In this document: positions 25,501 to 37,290 of the stretch, one piece after another
How the letters are laid out: each line of letters starts with the position of its first letter
Position numbering within the stretch: the stretch's first letter is position 1
NCBI RefSeq assembly: GCF_947623445.1
Contig: NC_135246.1
Span: forward strand, 3,393,856-3,457,855
Direction: 5' to 3'
Length of the DNA stretch: 64,000 bases
From: Clavelina lepadiformis
Taxonomy: Eukaryota; Chordata; Ascidiacea; Aplousobranchia; Clavelinidae
Made by a program: the position numbers and the translations under genes
The notes under the pieces: generated by a model
What the model saw: only the letters and a program-made list of their open reading frames with translations
Database searches by the model: none
Told to the model about the DNA's origin: nothing

Positions 25501-26663
25501 CGTGGTATTCTTTTACATGTAAATCTGTCTGCAAAGTTCCACAAGAAATGAGTGCATTCGAACGAAAACGTTCATAATTTTCTAGAGGATCTTGCAGAAG
25601 CATGATCTTACAGCGCCCACCAAAAATTTCTTTTATTACTTCACAATTACTCGGATGTGTGCGAATAATGTATTTAATTATTTAGTTCGACAGAATCCAC
25701 TTCCACAGGCACTTCCTTTCACGAAAAAAACACAGTAAATTACAGAACTCATCCGACAGAGATTTAAATATCTTATGAAGTCTGAAATATTCTGCTTGAA
25801 ATCCAACGTTCATGTTGAGCCACTTATCGACGTGACAACCAGCCGGTTCGGCAAAGTTTACTCACAGCCAATAGGAAACCCTCTACTGTGATCAAAAAAT
25901 CGAAACTAAGTTTGTTACATTTTTTGGTCTCCTGATGTTTCGTCGATCTTCTGATTAACGATGATCATTGATATTTTGTAGCCTAAATTGTGACAAGAAA
26001 ATTCCGTCTTCGTAAACATTCCATTTTTTTTCTACCGCATGGTGATGCTCATGTACTACAATTTCAGTTTTCCATATATAGTATATCCACATGTGGCGTA
26101 TTCCAGAACTCATGGTGCTGCATCCTCCTACTGCTGACCATATTATTTCAAATTGTAAAATTCTAGGTTTAAATTGGTTCCCAGTCTCTCAGTTACATTG
26201 TTTATTTTGAGTGGCGGCGTAACTGCCGTTAAATGTGCCGCATATGCGACTCCTTTCCTCAGGTAATCAAGACTTCGAAATGTTTTAAAATCTTAACCTA
26301 TACGTTGCATTACGACGAAGGATCTGCAGTAATCGCGTCGTGACTGTGCGCAGCGATGGGGGTCTGGGCCTAAGCGGAAAATGTTAGTAAGACTGAAACG
26401 AACAAATTGAACTCAGTGGATGGACACTTCTATGCAAACATTTTAAGTACTAACTCTACTCAAGTATTTTCAAGCGCAAGATAGAGAAATCTATTACTAG
26501 ACCATGCGACTATTTGTTTCTTACTGGTATATAAATACACAACGTGATAAGAGAGAGAGAGAGATATGAGAGAAAGAGAAACCGGGATAAAAAAGCGCGA
26601 GCAAAACCGACTTAAAAGATTTATGCGGAGGAGATTAGAATGGTTAGGTTTAAAATTTAAACA
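22566..26663. other. unassigned interval between divergent genes
   Basis: Anonymous frames occur at 23079-23423 (-, 115 codons) and 24301-24534 (-), without domains or splice partners I can justify. A pair of related segments sits at 24655-24915 and 25000-25240 (see the separate entry). A GA-rich run lies at about 26550-26564. The right end must include the promoter of the TSP1 locus that starts at 26664. Confidence 0.35.
24655..25240. repeat. diverged local tandem duplication
   Basis: Segments near 24655-24760 and 25000-25100 share GAAGCCA.TTACA.ATACAT, a TGTTTGTGG.AGCCAGT block and TTTC.AATTTC-like tails. Both are followed about 100 bases later by a GTGGATTTA or GATGGATTTA word and ACTCTGTAA. 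Spacing between the two is about 345 bases. The copies are strongly diverged and have no evident coding function. Confidence 0.35.
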
Positions 26664-27084
26664 ATGGGTTGTTTGACGATACTGAACGTGGGTTGGCGGT
26701 TGTGGACCTGGATTCTTTTGTTTATCACAAAGTGTGTGGCAATTCCAAAGTTGTCAGTAAGTCTAACGGAGAAAGTAGCCTATTATTACTAATATGTAGT
26801 GGTTAAACAGGTTTATTGCCAAAAACGCAACAACATCGCTTAATTATGACGTGGGAGCTAGCTGCGTGACTAAAGTATATTTGGATAAAATATGAACATA
26901 ATTTTTCGTTTTTATTTAGCTGCCGCCGCTTACTCGTCTTGGAACAACTGGACACCGGGCACAGAGTTTTGCGGCGGCGGGCAACAATACCGGCACCGCG
27001 AGTGTAACAAAGTTAAAAGTTGCGATGGTCCGTACAACGACACAAGAGCATGTGCGTTAGAAGAGTGTCCGGCCACAGGTCCCA
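26664..27084 (+). CDS. 5' exons of the TSP1 locus: leader plus first TSP1 module
   Basis: A first exon at 26664-26756 starts at an ATG and encodes a hydrophobic leader (WRLWTWILLFITKCVA) before a strong GTAAGT donor. A second exon at 26920-27084 carries a thrombospondin type-1 repeat: WNNWTPGTEFCGGGQQYRHR, then ECNKVKSC, RACALEECP. It shows the W-W-C, CGGG, RxR and C-terminal Cys pattern of the fold. The exon may end at 27078 or 27084, both phase 1. As drawn, exon 1 leaves phase 0 and exon 2 needs phase 1, so a small exon or another donor is missing from my model. These exons exist only once, upstream of three copies of the downstream unit. The predicted product is secreted or type I membrane. 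Confidence 0.6.
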
Positions 27085-28011
27085 GTAAACTTAAGCATAT
27101 AACGAAGCTGCCACTTAAATCAAACTACGGTAACGAGATAATACTGTAGTCACCACCCTGTCTACATACACTACAGTGCTGTAGACTTATGTAGACATGG
27201 TCGGCGCTACCACATGCAGAGTCCAATCAGATATAACTGTAAGACGGGCCCCTTAGCCACGCTTCGCAAGAAACGAACATTGATGTTTGGTTTTATTCTC
27301 GCTACATGATATAACTCGCTAAAGCTAATGAAACGTGTTGAAACCTGGGGGGTCCGCTTTTAGCAACAAAGACAAGTTTTTCTGTTCTTATCATCCAAAA
27401 CATCGATAATTTGAAGTAGTATTAATTTTTTTGAACTACAATTTCCTGGCTTTTTCTGTTTGAAAAATATTTCAAATCATCTCAAAATCTACCTCTTTTG
27501 CAATCTGATCTGCTTTGTTTATGTTGTTTAGACGATGCGATTACACAATGTAGGGCAAGTCATGAAGTTAGAGATGTTTCACTCTTTGCTTGAGTGAGTG
27601 CGGGGCCCATTTTGGCAGGAAACGCAATTTCAAGAAATCGGCCGAAAACAAGTCCCGCAAGTAAAGATTGGATATCGTGACATATTGGAAGGTAAAATAA
27701 AGGACCATTTGTTTGGAATATTTCTTTCGTTTGTATTGTTCTATTGTTAGTGCAAAAACAGGAAATAGGGCAGGTTTGCAAGAGGAAGCTCAATTCAGCA
27801 ACATATTGTAGCTATTGTTGCAAAACGAATAAATGACATCAATTTAGTATTAACCAAGGAATAAAACGGAATTGAAATGTAAAACGACTTGTACTAAAAT
27901 GTTTTTCGAGAACCATAATTCCATTTTCTAATTCGCACTAATAACTAAAAAAGATCACAAAAACAACTTCTTCACTACTCTCATTCGTCATATTCTATGC
28001 TTATACCGAAG
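27085..28011. other. intron linking the single 5' part to unit 1
   Basis: No exon is visible. The left border of the tandem unit falls inside this intron at about 27626, where the sequence starts to match 32703 and 39367 onwards. The part before 27626 is unique in the window. Confidence 0.5.
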
Positions 28012-31000
28012 GTGTTTTGGGAGATTGGAGTGCGTGGTCAATTTGCAGCGAAACTCTCGGGCTTGGAACTCACCAAAGAACCCAAACATGTAACGAGACA
28101 AGGACTTTTAAACGTAGTTGCAACTCAAAGCTTGCTTTGGTAAGTTACGCATTCATGTTATTCAAATACTTGTTTCTCCACAGATTTAGTTTAACCATTA
28201 AACAAAACTGGCGTCACATAGCCTGAGATATTAATTCACATCAATGGATACCCAAATTACACAAATGAGTTTTTGCTCCATTACTTTTCTGTGCTTTAAT
28301 TCTTCACAGCAATTTCCAGCCGAGGAGAGCTCGTGTTCTAGATCTTGCGGAAATTGCGCTCGATCGGGTTCGTCAAATCAACGGCAGCAATGATTACAAA
28401 GATTGCACCAACGGAGAATGCGCTGCAGGTAAAGTAGAAAGCATGAACCATTCATAAACCAGGGATAAATAGTCCGCTTGCCATAGTTATGGCAATTCAA
28501 TTACTTAACTAATCCTAAATACGGTGAAAAATTCACTTTGTAAAAGAGTTGCTCCAAAAGTGGTTACAGAATACAAACCAAAAATGGACATTCCTTTCCT
28601 ACATAAGGTTGTATTTTTAGTCTAAAAACGAATGTAAAGGCACAATAGGCGTTTACACATTAGGCTTGTCGCTTTGGCTGTGTAAAGAAGCGTAACGTTG
28701 AAGAAAAATGAATAATAAAAAAAGATAAAGCAAGAAAGGGTGAAAATACCACCTGCCTAAACACGTTTTTATGCTTTGTACAGTATCGTTGGTCACATGG
28801 AGCTAAAATATCGAAAACATTCCATGTTAACAGCAATGTGTACTGCATTTAATGTAATCCTATTGTGATAGTTTGTAAAATTATTATGTGACAATTTTAC
28901 ATCTATTACGTTTAAAAGATTTTTTATGACGTAATAATAAACTAATCCATTGTTTTATTAAGGGAAAAAAAAAAAAAAATTTATTTTTGTTTTATTGCTT
29001 GGTACAGGTGCTATATCCAGATTGTTTTTCTTCTCTTGGTGAAACATAGCGCAGCAAACATCGGAAAACATGTGGCTCAGATTTAAAGTATCTTCGTTAA
29101 GTCTCCAGCAGACCCGAAGAAGTCGGAAGGTGGCACCGCAACAATTTCAAGCTGCCAGTGGTACGAAAATTTCAACCAGTGTTTCTAAAACTAATGTTTT
29201 TCATATAGGAATAAACTACCGGTAAAGGTACAATCGTTTTTCATATTTTCGCAGACAATAATGAGACTTTACTTTATTGCCTCAGTTTTTTGAGATAGTT
29301 TTAGGTGTCAGCTTGAAAAACAAACCTCTTGGAATGTCAAAATAAAGGAACAGAATTTAGTACAAAAAGCTATAGCTCACCGGTACATTTTAGAATCAAC
29401 GATCTCAAAGCATGGTCCTACTGATCCCTTACAAAGCAACCAGAGGAACGTTGTAAACCCTTCAGCTGGTTCGGAACTAGTGGAAGCTGGAGATGCAGGT
29501 GCAGTAAGTTTTCAGAAAGGGAAATTATCTTAGAATATTCTATCGCAAGAGGCTTAACTGGCTCCCAGACACTGATATGCAACCTTCAGTTAAGAAATTT
29601 CCTCCACCTTTATTCTACGCGTATGCGGTTATTTTGCTTCGCAAACTTTTGATCTTGGTAGAGCCTTTTACGCACCATTCAGCTAGCGATGAGAAAATGG
29701 TTATGCTGGTGAGCTTTTCTGTCCCAGCAAGCATGGTACACCGTTTCCCACCAATCGGAAGAGGGCATTTTTCATTTCGCCTTCTGAGTGGTGTGTGAAA
29801 GGCGCAACCATCAAGTTTGTCTTAACACGGCGGACAATATAACCTGCCAATGATATTTCTTAATTTATATGCAGGCAAAACGTACCAACCCAGCATACTG
29901 GACGAAGTTGTAGGTAAGTCAACAAATGTCTGTCGCAAATAATAACTTATTGGTTGTTTATAGACTGATAAACAAGTAGCAATAACAAATCGAAATCGAA
30001 TTATTTTGTAACTTATTTATCCAGGATGTGTAGAGGACATGATTTTGTCGGTCGTTACGGCAGAAAGATTTGAAGCCTCTTATCTCAAAGGTACGTACAG
30101 ACTCTATGATTTTATCCACAATCTAAAGTGAATCCTTATATATTGTATCATTTCCCTTTATTATGAAATTTTAATTGGTTAATCTGTTTGCAGCAGAGCG
30201 TAAATCAAGCTCTGGTGATGTAAAAAGTGACATGGAATCCATCAATGCCGCAGTTAATGGTGAGTACACAGGCACGAAAGTTTGATTTATCAAAGTATCG
30301 CTTGTTAATGAAAATGTTATAACATTATTATTATTACTATTATTACATTATTACTTATGTATTATTATTACTTATTATATTGACTTATATTAATGAAGAA
30401 ATAATTCATTTATTGTGTAATATTCAATTCAATGTTCAATATGACTTCGAATTAAAATCATTTGGTTTACAGAATGCGTTGAGCACTTGATAGAAACCGT
30501 TTCAAAAAATTGTGATCTCAACGCCAAAGTTGAAGGTAATGTACCGATGTATTTTAACACTAATCTTGAAAGTAAAACTCTGTTTAAATTGATATTTACA
30601 TATGTATTGCCATTGTAGTAATAGATTTTTCAATAACGCAGACAAGTCTTTTGTACCGTGCAAGATAATTGCAACAAGTGACGTCACATCAAACATTACA
30701 TGCCTGGCTGAATTAACAAGTAAGTTGTTGCCGGAATAACCTTAAAGAATATATAATAACCTAATAGCCTAACCTTACTTTACTGCTGGATCAACGTTCA
30801 CTTACCCTGTATTTATTTGTGTTATGAGCAGTTTCATATATTTTCATATCAAAGTACTTTAATTGCTTTGTTATTTTCATATTTTCATTGAAATAGTTTG
30901 AAGTATTAAGTGTTTTGAAATTTTTACCACGTATCAATGCGTTCTTTTCTTTCTTAGTTGCTTAAATGCTCCTAAAAAGCGGAATGTTTCTTTCATTTGT

Positions 31001-32135
31001 CTCTAATTTGCACCAAAGTTTTGTTTGTTTCACAGATTCTCAGCTTACGTCATTAGAAGATAATTCTACGAGTGAGACGGCAGAGTTGGATGTAACGGGT
31101 GAGTTTCAAGGAAAGTAATTCGAAATTCTTCTTCATTCGTCCCCAGTTGGCATCATCGTTATGAGGCGTAGTTTTACAACGTTGGAGTAATTTAGCAAAT
31201 ATTTTTATTCACGCTGGGATGATTTTATTATACAATTTCATTTTGGTAACAGTGTTTTCTATTCCGTAGATCAATTTCCAGAATGTGGCGAGATACGTTC
31301 TGCGGATGAGATTGTTTCGAGTCCCGCATCCCTGGATGCGATGAGTGGTGAGTCGCCGCTGTCCAAAAGTTACCTAGGAAGTAACGTTAGATATCAGTTT
31401 ATAGAAGAAGTTTTGCTAAATTGTTAAATGTTTTTCTGACACCCTTGTACAAAATGTTTTTAGTTTTATTTAGCTTAAATAAATAGGTTTACCTTGTAAT
31501 ATATAGGCCAATATTAATCTTATTGTAGCCATATACAAATTCCTTCAACCTAAAGTATACATGCTAAATAGCTCTTAATGTCCAACATATCCTTTACCTG
31601 TCAAACTTTCATACAAAATTATCGTTTGTCTTATAGACCACCAACTGGTATTCTGCACAAATGTTTCTTCTACGCCGGGATGCGTTGTTGCTGGTAAGTT
31701 ATTTTTATAGTTTCCAGCTATGTTTTATTTCATATACAGTTTCTTTCCATTTCTTTAACACAAGTTTTATACGCAGGGGGTTCAGGCGCGGGACACGTTG
31801 ACCTAGTCCCAAGAAATGTTCTCAATAAACCTACACTCCCTGATATGAAAAGTAAGTTCTATAATTTTTACGATTAAGTGATTCATGGGTTCAAATTTGC
31901 AGTCACTGTTAAGTTAAGTTATGTTTTGTTTCAAACATCAACAGCGATGGTACTTCACATGTGTGCTACCCTGTTGTAAAAAGCACTTTTTGAGATCGTT
32001 ATTATACGGTATTTCACTTTTTTATCTTTAGAAAAGCGAAACAAAGCCAATCTAGGCAGTTTCGTAGAAAATTTACTCTCATGCTGCTTTCCTTGGCGAA
32101 ACCGTAATTCCCGAAATCGTTCAAAGTGTTCCTGA
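28012..32135 (+). CDS. TSP1-derived gene unit 1, multi-exon, novel C-terminal part
   Basis: Exon 28012-28139 encodes a TSP1-like module (GDWSAWSICSETLG, RTQTCNETR). Exon 28310-28428 continues it (SSCSRSCGN, RSGSSNQRQQ) but meets a TGA in that frame, with DYKDCTNGEC in another. An exon at 29008-29160 has more TSP1-like fragments in mixed frames. From 29312 the exons fit without a break: 29312-29503, 29550-29790, 29875-29913, 30025-30090, 30194-30259, 30473-30535, 30642-30719, 31036-31098, 31270-31347, 31637-31693, 31777-31851 and 32032-32135. That is 373 residues, mostly phase 1, ending LLSCCFPWRNRN...RSKCS then stop. AATAAA follows at 32279. The part from 29312 has no domain I know and no clear membrane helix. 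The N-terminal half looks damaged while the C-terminal half looks intact. Confidence 0.5.
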
Positions 32136-32278
32136 AAGGAATCTCCGGCGAAGCATGACATAGTTTGCTTATGATGACAACTATACTTATTGCACTCACA
32201 GTGCGCATGCGCTGTATGTGTTTTAGTTGTAAATGTTTACTGCTCGATTATTTAAATGGTTTGATTTTTCGCGTTTTT

Positions 32279-32284
32279 AATAAA
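32279..32284 (+). promoter_or_regulatory. polyadenylation signal of unit 1
   Basis: AATAAA lies 144 bases past the unit 1 stop codon and is followed by T-rich sequence. The same signal is kept in unit 2 (about 38940, after the inserted transposon) and unit 3 (about 44028). Confidence 0.5.
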
Positions 32285-32484
32285 TATTTCTTTTATTTAC
32301 CAAATCGTGTTGATTGAAAACCGTATGTTTACGATGAGGTGTAAGCTACGCAGCAATGTTTTCATGCTTAGTTTTAAAAGCTATTTCAAAGCGTTTTAAT
32401 GTAGTTGTATAATCTATAAACGTTAAGCACGTAGTTGAAGCCATACCGGAAGCGTATTCAAGTCGTAGCAACGTAGGTTATAGT

Positions 32485-32702
32485 CATGGTTGCCATACCG
32501 GCCTTATTTCTAAAATTTGTCTTTATTTTGAAGGTCTGTGTCTTAGAAAACCTTTTTCTGCTTATTTCTAAGAAATGTCCATATTTTCACTTTGTCTTAT
32601 TTTTAGGGCAGAGGTTCCTACTTTGGGCATTTCGACACCTTTAATATACTATTTTGTACAAAAGAGATATCAAAATTAAGAACATGCAAATAGTGTCTCG
32701 TT
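32485..32702. mobile_element. truncated hAT-type MITE at junction 1
   Basis: It starts CATGGTTGCCATACCGG and matches the left two thirds of the complete MITE at 9962-10294, then stops abruptly at the tandem junction. The missing right third shows it was cut by the duplication event and is not a fresh insertion. Confidence 0.7.
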
Positions 32703-33087
32703 AATTTCCAGAAATCGGCCGAAAACAGGTCCCGCTTGTAAAAATTGGATATTGTGACATATTGGAAGGTAAAATAAAGGGTGGTTTTTTTGGAACATTT
32801 TCTTCTTTTGTATTGTTCTATTGTTAGTGCAAAAACAGGAAATAGGGCTGGTATGCAAGAGGAAGCACCATTCAGCAACATATTGTAGCTATTGTTGCAA
32901 AACGAATAAGCGATATCAGTTTTGTATTAACCAAGGAATAAAACGGGATTAAAACGTAAAACGACTTGTACTAAAATGTTTTTCCAAAACCAGAATTTAA
33001 TTTTCTAACGCGCATAAATAACTAAAAAGAGCACAAAAACAACTTCTTCACTACTCTCATTCGTCTCATTCTGTGAATATACCGAAC

Positions 33088-36000
33088 GTGTTTTGGGAGA
33101 TTGGAGTGCGCGGTCAATTTGCAGCGAAACTCTCGGGCCTGGAACTCACCAAAGAACCCAAACATGTAACGAGACAAGGACTTTTAAACGTAGTTGCAAC
33201 TCAAAGCTTGCTTTGGTAAGTTACGCATTCATGTTATTCAAATACTTGTTTCTCCACAGATTTAGTTTACCCATTAAACAAAACTGGCGTCACATAGCCT
33301 GAGATATTAATTCACATCAATGGATACCCCCAATTACACAAACGAGTTTTTGTCCCATTACTTCTCTGTGCTTTAATTCTTCACAGCAATTTCCAGCCGA
33401 GGAGAGCTCGTGTTCTAGATCTTGCGGAAATGGCGCTCGATCGGGTTCGTCAAATCAACGGCAGCAATGATTACAAAGATTGCACCAACAGAGAATGCGC
33501 TGCAGGTAAAGTAGAAAGCATGAACCATTCATAAACCAGGGATAAATAGTCGGCTTGCCATAATTATGGCAATTCAATTACTTAACTAATCCTAAACACG
33601 GTGAAAAATTCACTTCGTAAAAGAGTTGCTCCAAAAGTGGTTACAGAATATAAACCAAAAATGGACATTCCTTTCCTACATAAGGTTGTATTTTTAGTCT
33701 AAAAACGAATGTAAAGACACAATAGTCGTATACACATTAGGCTTGTCGCTTTGGCTGTGTAAAGAAGCGTAACGTTGAAGAAAAATGAATAATAAAAAAA
33801 AATAAAGCAAGAAAGGGTAAAAATACCACCTGCCTAAACACGTTTTTACGCTTTGTACAGTATCGTTGGTCACATGGAGCTAAAATATCGAAAACATTCC
33901 ATGTTAACAGCAATGTGTACTGCATTTAATGTAATCCTATTGTGATAGTTTGTAAAATTATTATGTGACAATTTTACATGTATTACGTTTAAAAGATTTT
34001 TTATGACGTAATAATAAACTAATCCATTGTTTTATTAAGGGAAAAAAACACAATTTATTTTTGTTTTATTGCTTGGTACAGGTGTTATATCCAGATTGTT
34101 TTTCTTCTCTTGGTGAAACACAGCGCAGCAAACATCGGAAAACATGTGGCTCGGATTTAAAGTATCTTCGTTAAGTCTCCAGCAGACCCGAAGAAGTCGG
34201 AAAGTGGCACCGCAACAATTTCAAGCTGCCAGTGGTACGAAAATTTCAACCAGTGTTTCTAAAACTAATATTTTTCATATAGGAATAAACTACCGGTAAA
34301 GGCGCAATCGTTTTTCATATTTTCGCAGACAACAATGTGACTTTACTTTATTGCATCGTTTTATGAGATAGTTTTAGGTGTAAGCTTGAAAAACAAACCT
34401 CTTGGAATGTCAAAATAAAGGAACAGAATTTAGTACAAAAAGCTATAGCTCACCGGTACATTTTAGAATCAACGATCTCAAAGCATGGTCCTACTGATCC
34501 TTTACAAAGCAACCAGAGGAACGTTGTAAACCCTTCAGCTGGTTCGGAACTAGTGGAAGCTGGAGATGCAGGTGCAGTAAGTTTTCAGAAAGGGAAATTA
34601 TCTTAGAATATTCTATCGCAAGAGGCTTAACTGGCTCCCAGACACTGATATGCAACCTTCAGTTAAGAAATTTCCTCCACCTTTATTCTACGCGTATGCG
34701 GTTATTTTGTTTCGCAGACTTTTGATTTTGGTAGAGTCTTTTACGCACCATTCAGCTGGCGATGAGAAAATGGTTATGCTGGTGAGCTTTTCTGTCCCAG
34801 CAAGCATGGTACACCGTTTCCCACCATTCGGAAGAAGGAATTTTTCATTGCGCCTTCTGAGTGGTGTGTGAAAGGCGCAACCATCAAGTTTGTCTTAACA
34901 CGGCGGACAATATAACCTACCAATGATATTTCCTATTTTATATGCAGGCAAAACGTACCAACCCAGCATACTGGACGAAGTTGTAGGTAAGTCAACAAAT
35001 GTCTGTCGCAAACAATAACTTATTGGTTGTTATAGACTGATAAACAAGTAGCAATAACAAATCCAAGTCGAATTATTTTGTAACTTATTTATCCAGGATG
35101 TGTAGAGGACATGATTTTGTCGGTCGTTACGGCAGAAAGATTCGAAGCCTCTTATCTCGAAGGTACATACAGACTCTATATATTTATCTACACTCTATAG
35201 TGAATCCTTATATATTGTATCATTTCCCTTTATTATGAAATTTCAATTGGTTAATCTGTTTGCTGCAGAGCGTAAATCAAGCTCTGGTGATGTAAAAAAT
35301 GACATGGAATCCATCAATGCCGCAGTTAATGGTGAGTACACAGGCACAAAAGTTTGATTTATCAAAGTATCGCTTGTTAATAAAAATGTTATAACATTAT
35401 TATTATTACTATTATTATATTATTGCTTATATGTGTATTATTATTACTTATTATATTGACTTATATTAATAAAGAAATAATTCATTTATTGTGTAATATT
35501 CAATTCAATGTTCAATATGACTTCGAATTAAAATCATTTGGTTTACAGAATGCGTTGAGCACTTGATAGAAACCGTTTCAAAAAATTGTGATCTCAACGC
35601 CAAAGTTGAAGGTAATGTACCGATGTATTTTAACACTAATCTTGAAAGTAAAACTCTGTTTAAATTGATATTTACATATGTATTGCCATTGTAGTAATAG
35701 ATTTTTCAATAACGCAGACAAGTCTTTTGTACCGTGCAAGATAATTGCAACAAGTGACGTCACATCAAGCTTTACATTCCTGGCTGAATTAACAAGTAAG
35801 TTGTTGCCGGAATAACCTTACTTTACTGCTGGATCAACGTTCTCTTACCCTGTATTTATTTGTGTTATGAGCAGTTTCATATATTTTCATATCAAAGTAC
35901 TTTTATTGCTTTGTTATTTTCATATTTTCATTGAAATAGTTTGAAGTATTAAGTGTTTTGAAATTTTTACCACGTATCAATGCGTTCTTTTCTTTCTTAG

Positions 36001-37175
36001 TTGCTTAAATGCTCCCAAAAAGCGGAATGTTTCTTTCATTTGTCTCTAATTTGCACCAAAGTTTTGTTTGTTTCACAGATTCTCAGCTTACGTCATTAGA
36101 AGATAGTTCTGCGAGTGAGACGGCAGAGTTGGATGTAACGGGTGAGTTTCAAGGAAAGTAATTCGAAATTCTTCTTCATTCGTCCCCAGTTGGCATCATC
36201 GTTATGAGGCGTAGTTTTACAACGTTGAAGTAATTTAGCAAATATTTTTATCACGCTGGGATGATTTTATAATACAATTTCATTCTTGTAATAGTTGTTT
36301 CTATTCCGCAGATCAATTTCCAGAATGTGGCGAGACACGTTCTGCGGATGAGATTGTTTCGAGTCCCGCATCCCTGGATGCGATGAGTGGTGAGTCGCCG
36401 CTGTCCAAAAGTTTCCTAAAGAGCAACGTTAGATATCAGTTTATAGAAGAAGTTTTGCTGAATTGTTAAATGTTTTTCTGACACCCTTGTACAAAATGTT
36501 TTTTGTTTTATTTGGTTTAAATTGATAGGTTTACCTTGTAATACATCGGCCAATATTAATCTTATTGCAGCCATATACAATTTCCTTCAATCTAAAGTAT
36601 ACATGCTAAATAGCTCTTAATGTCCAACATATCCTTTACATGTCAAATTTTCACAAAATTATCGTTTGTCTTATAGACCACCAGCTGGTATCCTGCACAA
36701 ATGTTTCTTCTACGCCGGGATGCGTTGTTGCTGGTAAGTTATTTTTATAGTTTCCAGCTATGTTTTATTTCATATACAGTTTCTTTCCATTTCTTTAACA
36801 CAAGTTTTATGCGCAGAGGGTTCAGGCGCGGGACACGTTGACCTAGTCCCAAGAAATGTTCTCAATAAACCTACACTCCCTGATATGAAAAGTAAGTTCT
36901 ATAATTTTTACGGTTCAGTGATTAATGGGGTCAAGATTGAAGTCACTGTTAAGTTAAGTTATGTTTTGTTTCAAACATCAACAGCGATGGTACTTCACAT
37001 GTGTGCTACCCTGTTGTAAAAAGCACTTTTTGAGATCGTTAATATACGGTATTTCACTTTTTTATCTTTAGAAAAGCGAAACAAAGCCAATCTAGGCAGT
37101 TTCGTAGAAAATTTACTCTCATGCTGCTTTCCTTGGCGAAACCGTAATTCCCGAAATCATTCGAAGTGTTCCTGA
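33088..37175 (+). CDS. TSP1-derived gene unit 2
   Basis: This is the same exon set as unit 1. The TSP1-like exon is 33088-33215, but the acceptor before it reads GAAC instead of the GAAG or CAAG of the other units, so that exon may be skipped. The second TSP1-like exon keeps SCGNGARSG, closer to the TSP1 consensus than unit 1, yet has the same in-frame TGA. The small-exon chain, about 34390 to 37175, is open throughout and ends with the same CCFPWRN...KCS tail (last exon 37072-37175). There is no private signal-peptide exon. The CACTG-ended transposon at 37291-38911 lies between the stop and the polyadenylation signal near 38940. It could be a 3' cassette of the upstream promoter, or a copy on its way to becoming a pseudogene. 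Confidence 0.42.
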
Positions 37176-37290
37176 AAGGAATCTCCGGCGAAGCATGACA
37201 TAGTTTGCTTATGATGACAACTATACTTATAGCACTCACAGTGCGCATGCGCTGTATGTGTTTTAGTTGTAAATGTTTACTGCTCGATTA

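Noticed and set aside
28660-28848. Minus-strand frames that recur in all three TSP1 units
   Set aside because: They recur only because the units are duplicated. They lie in introns on the opposite strand and show no protein-like features.
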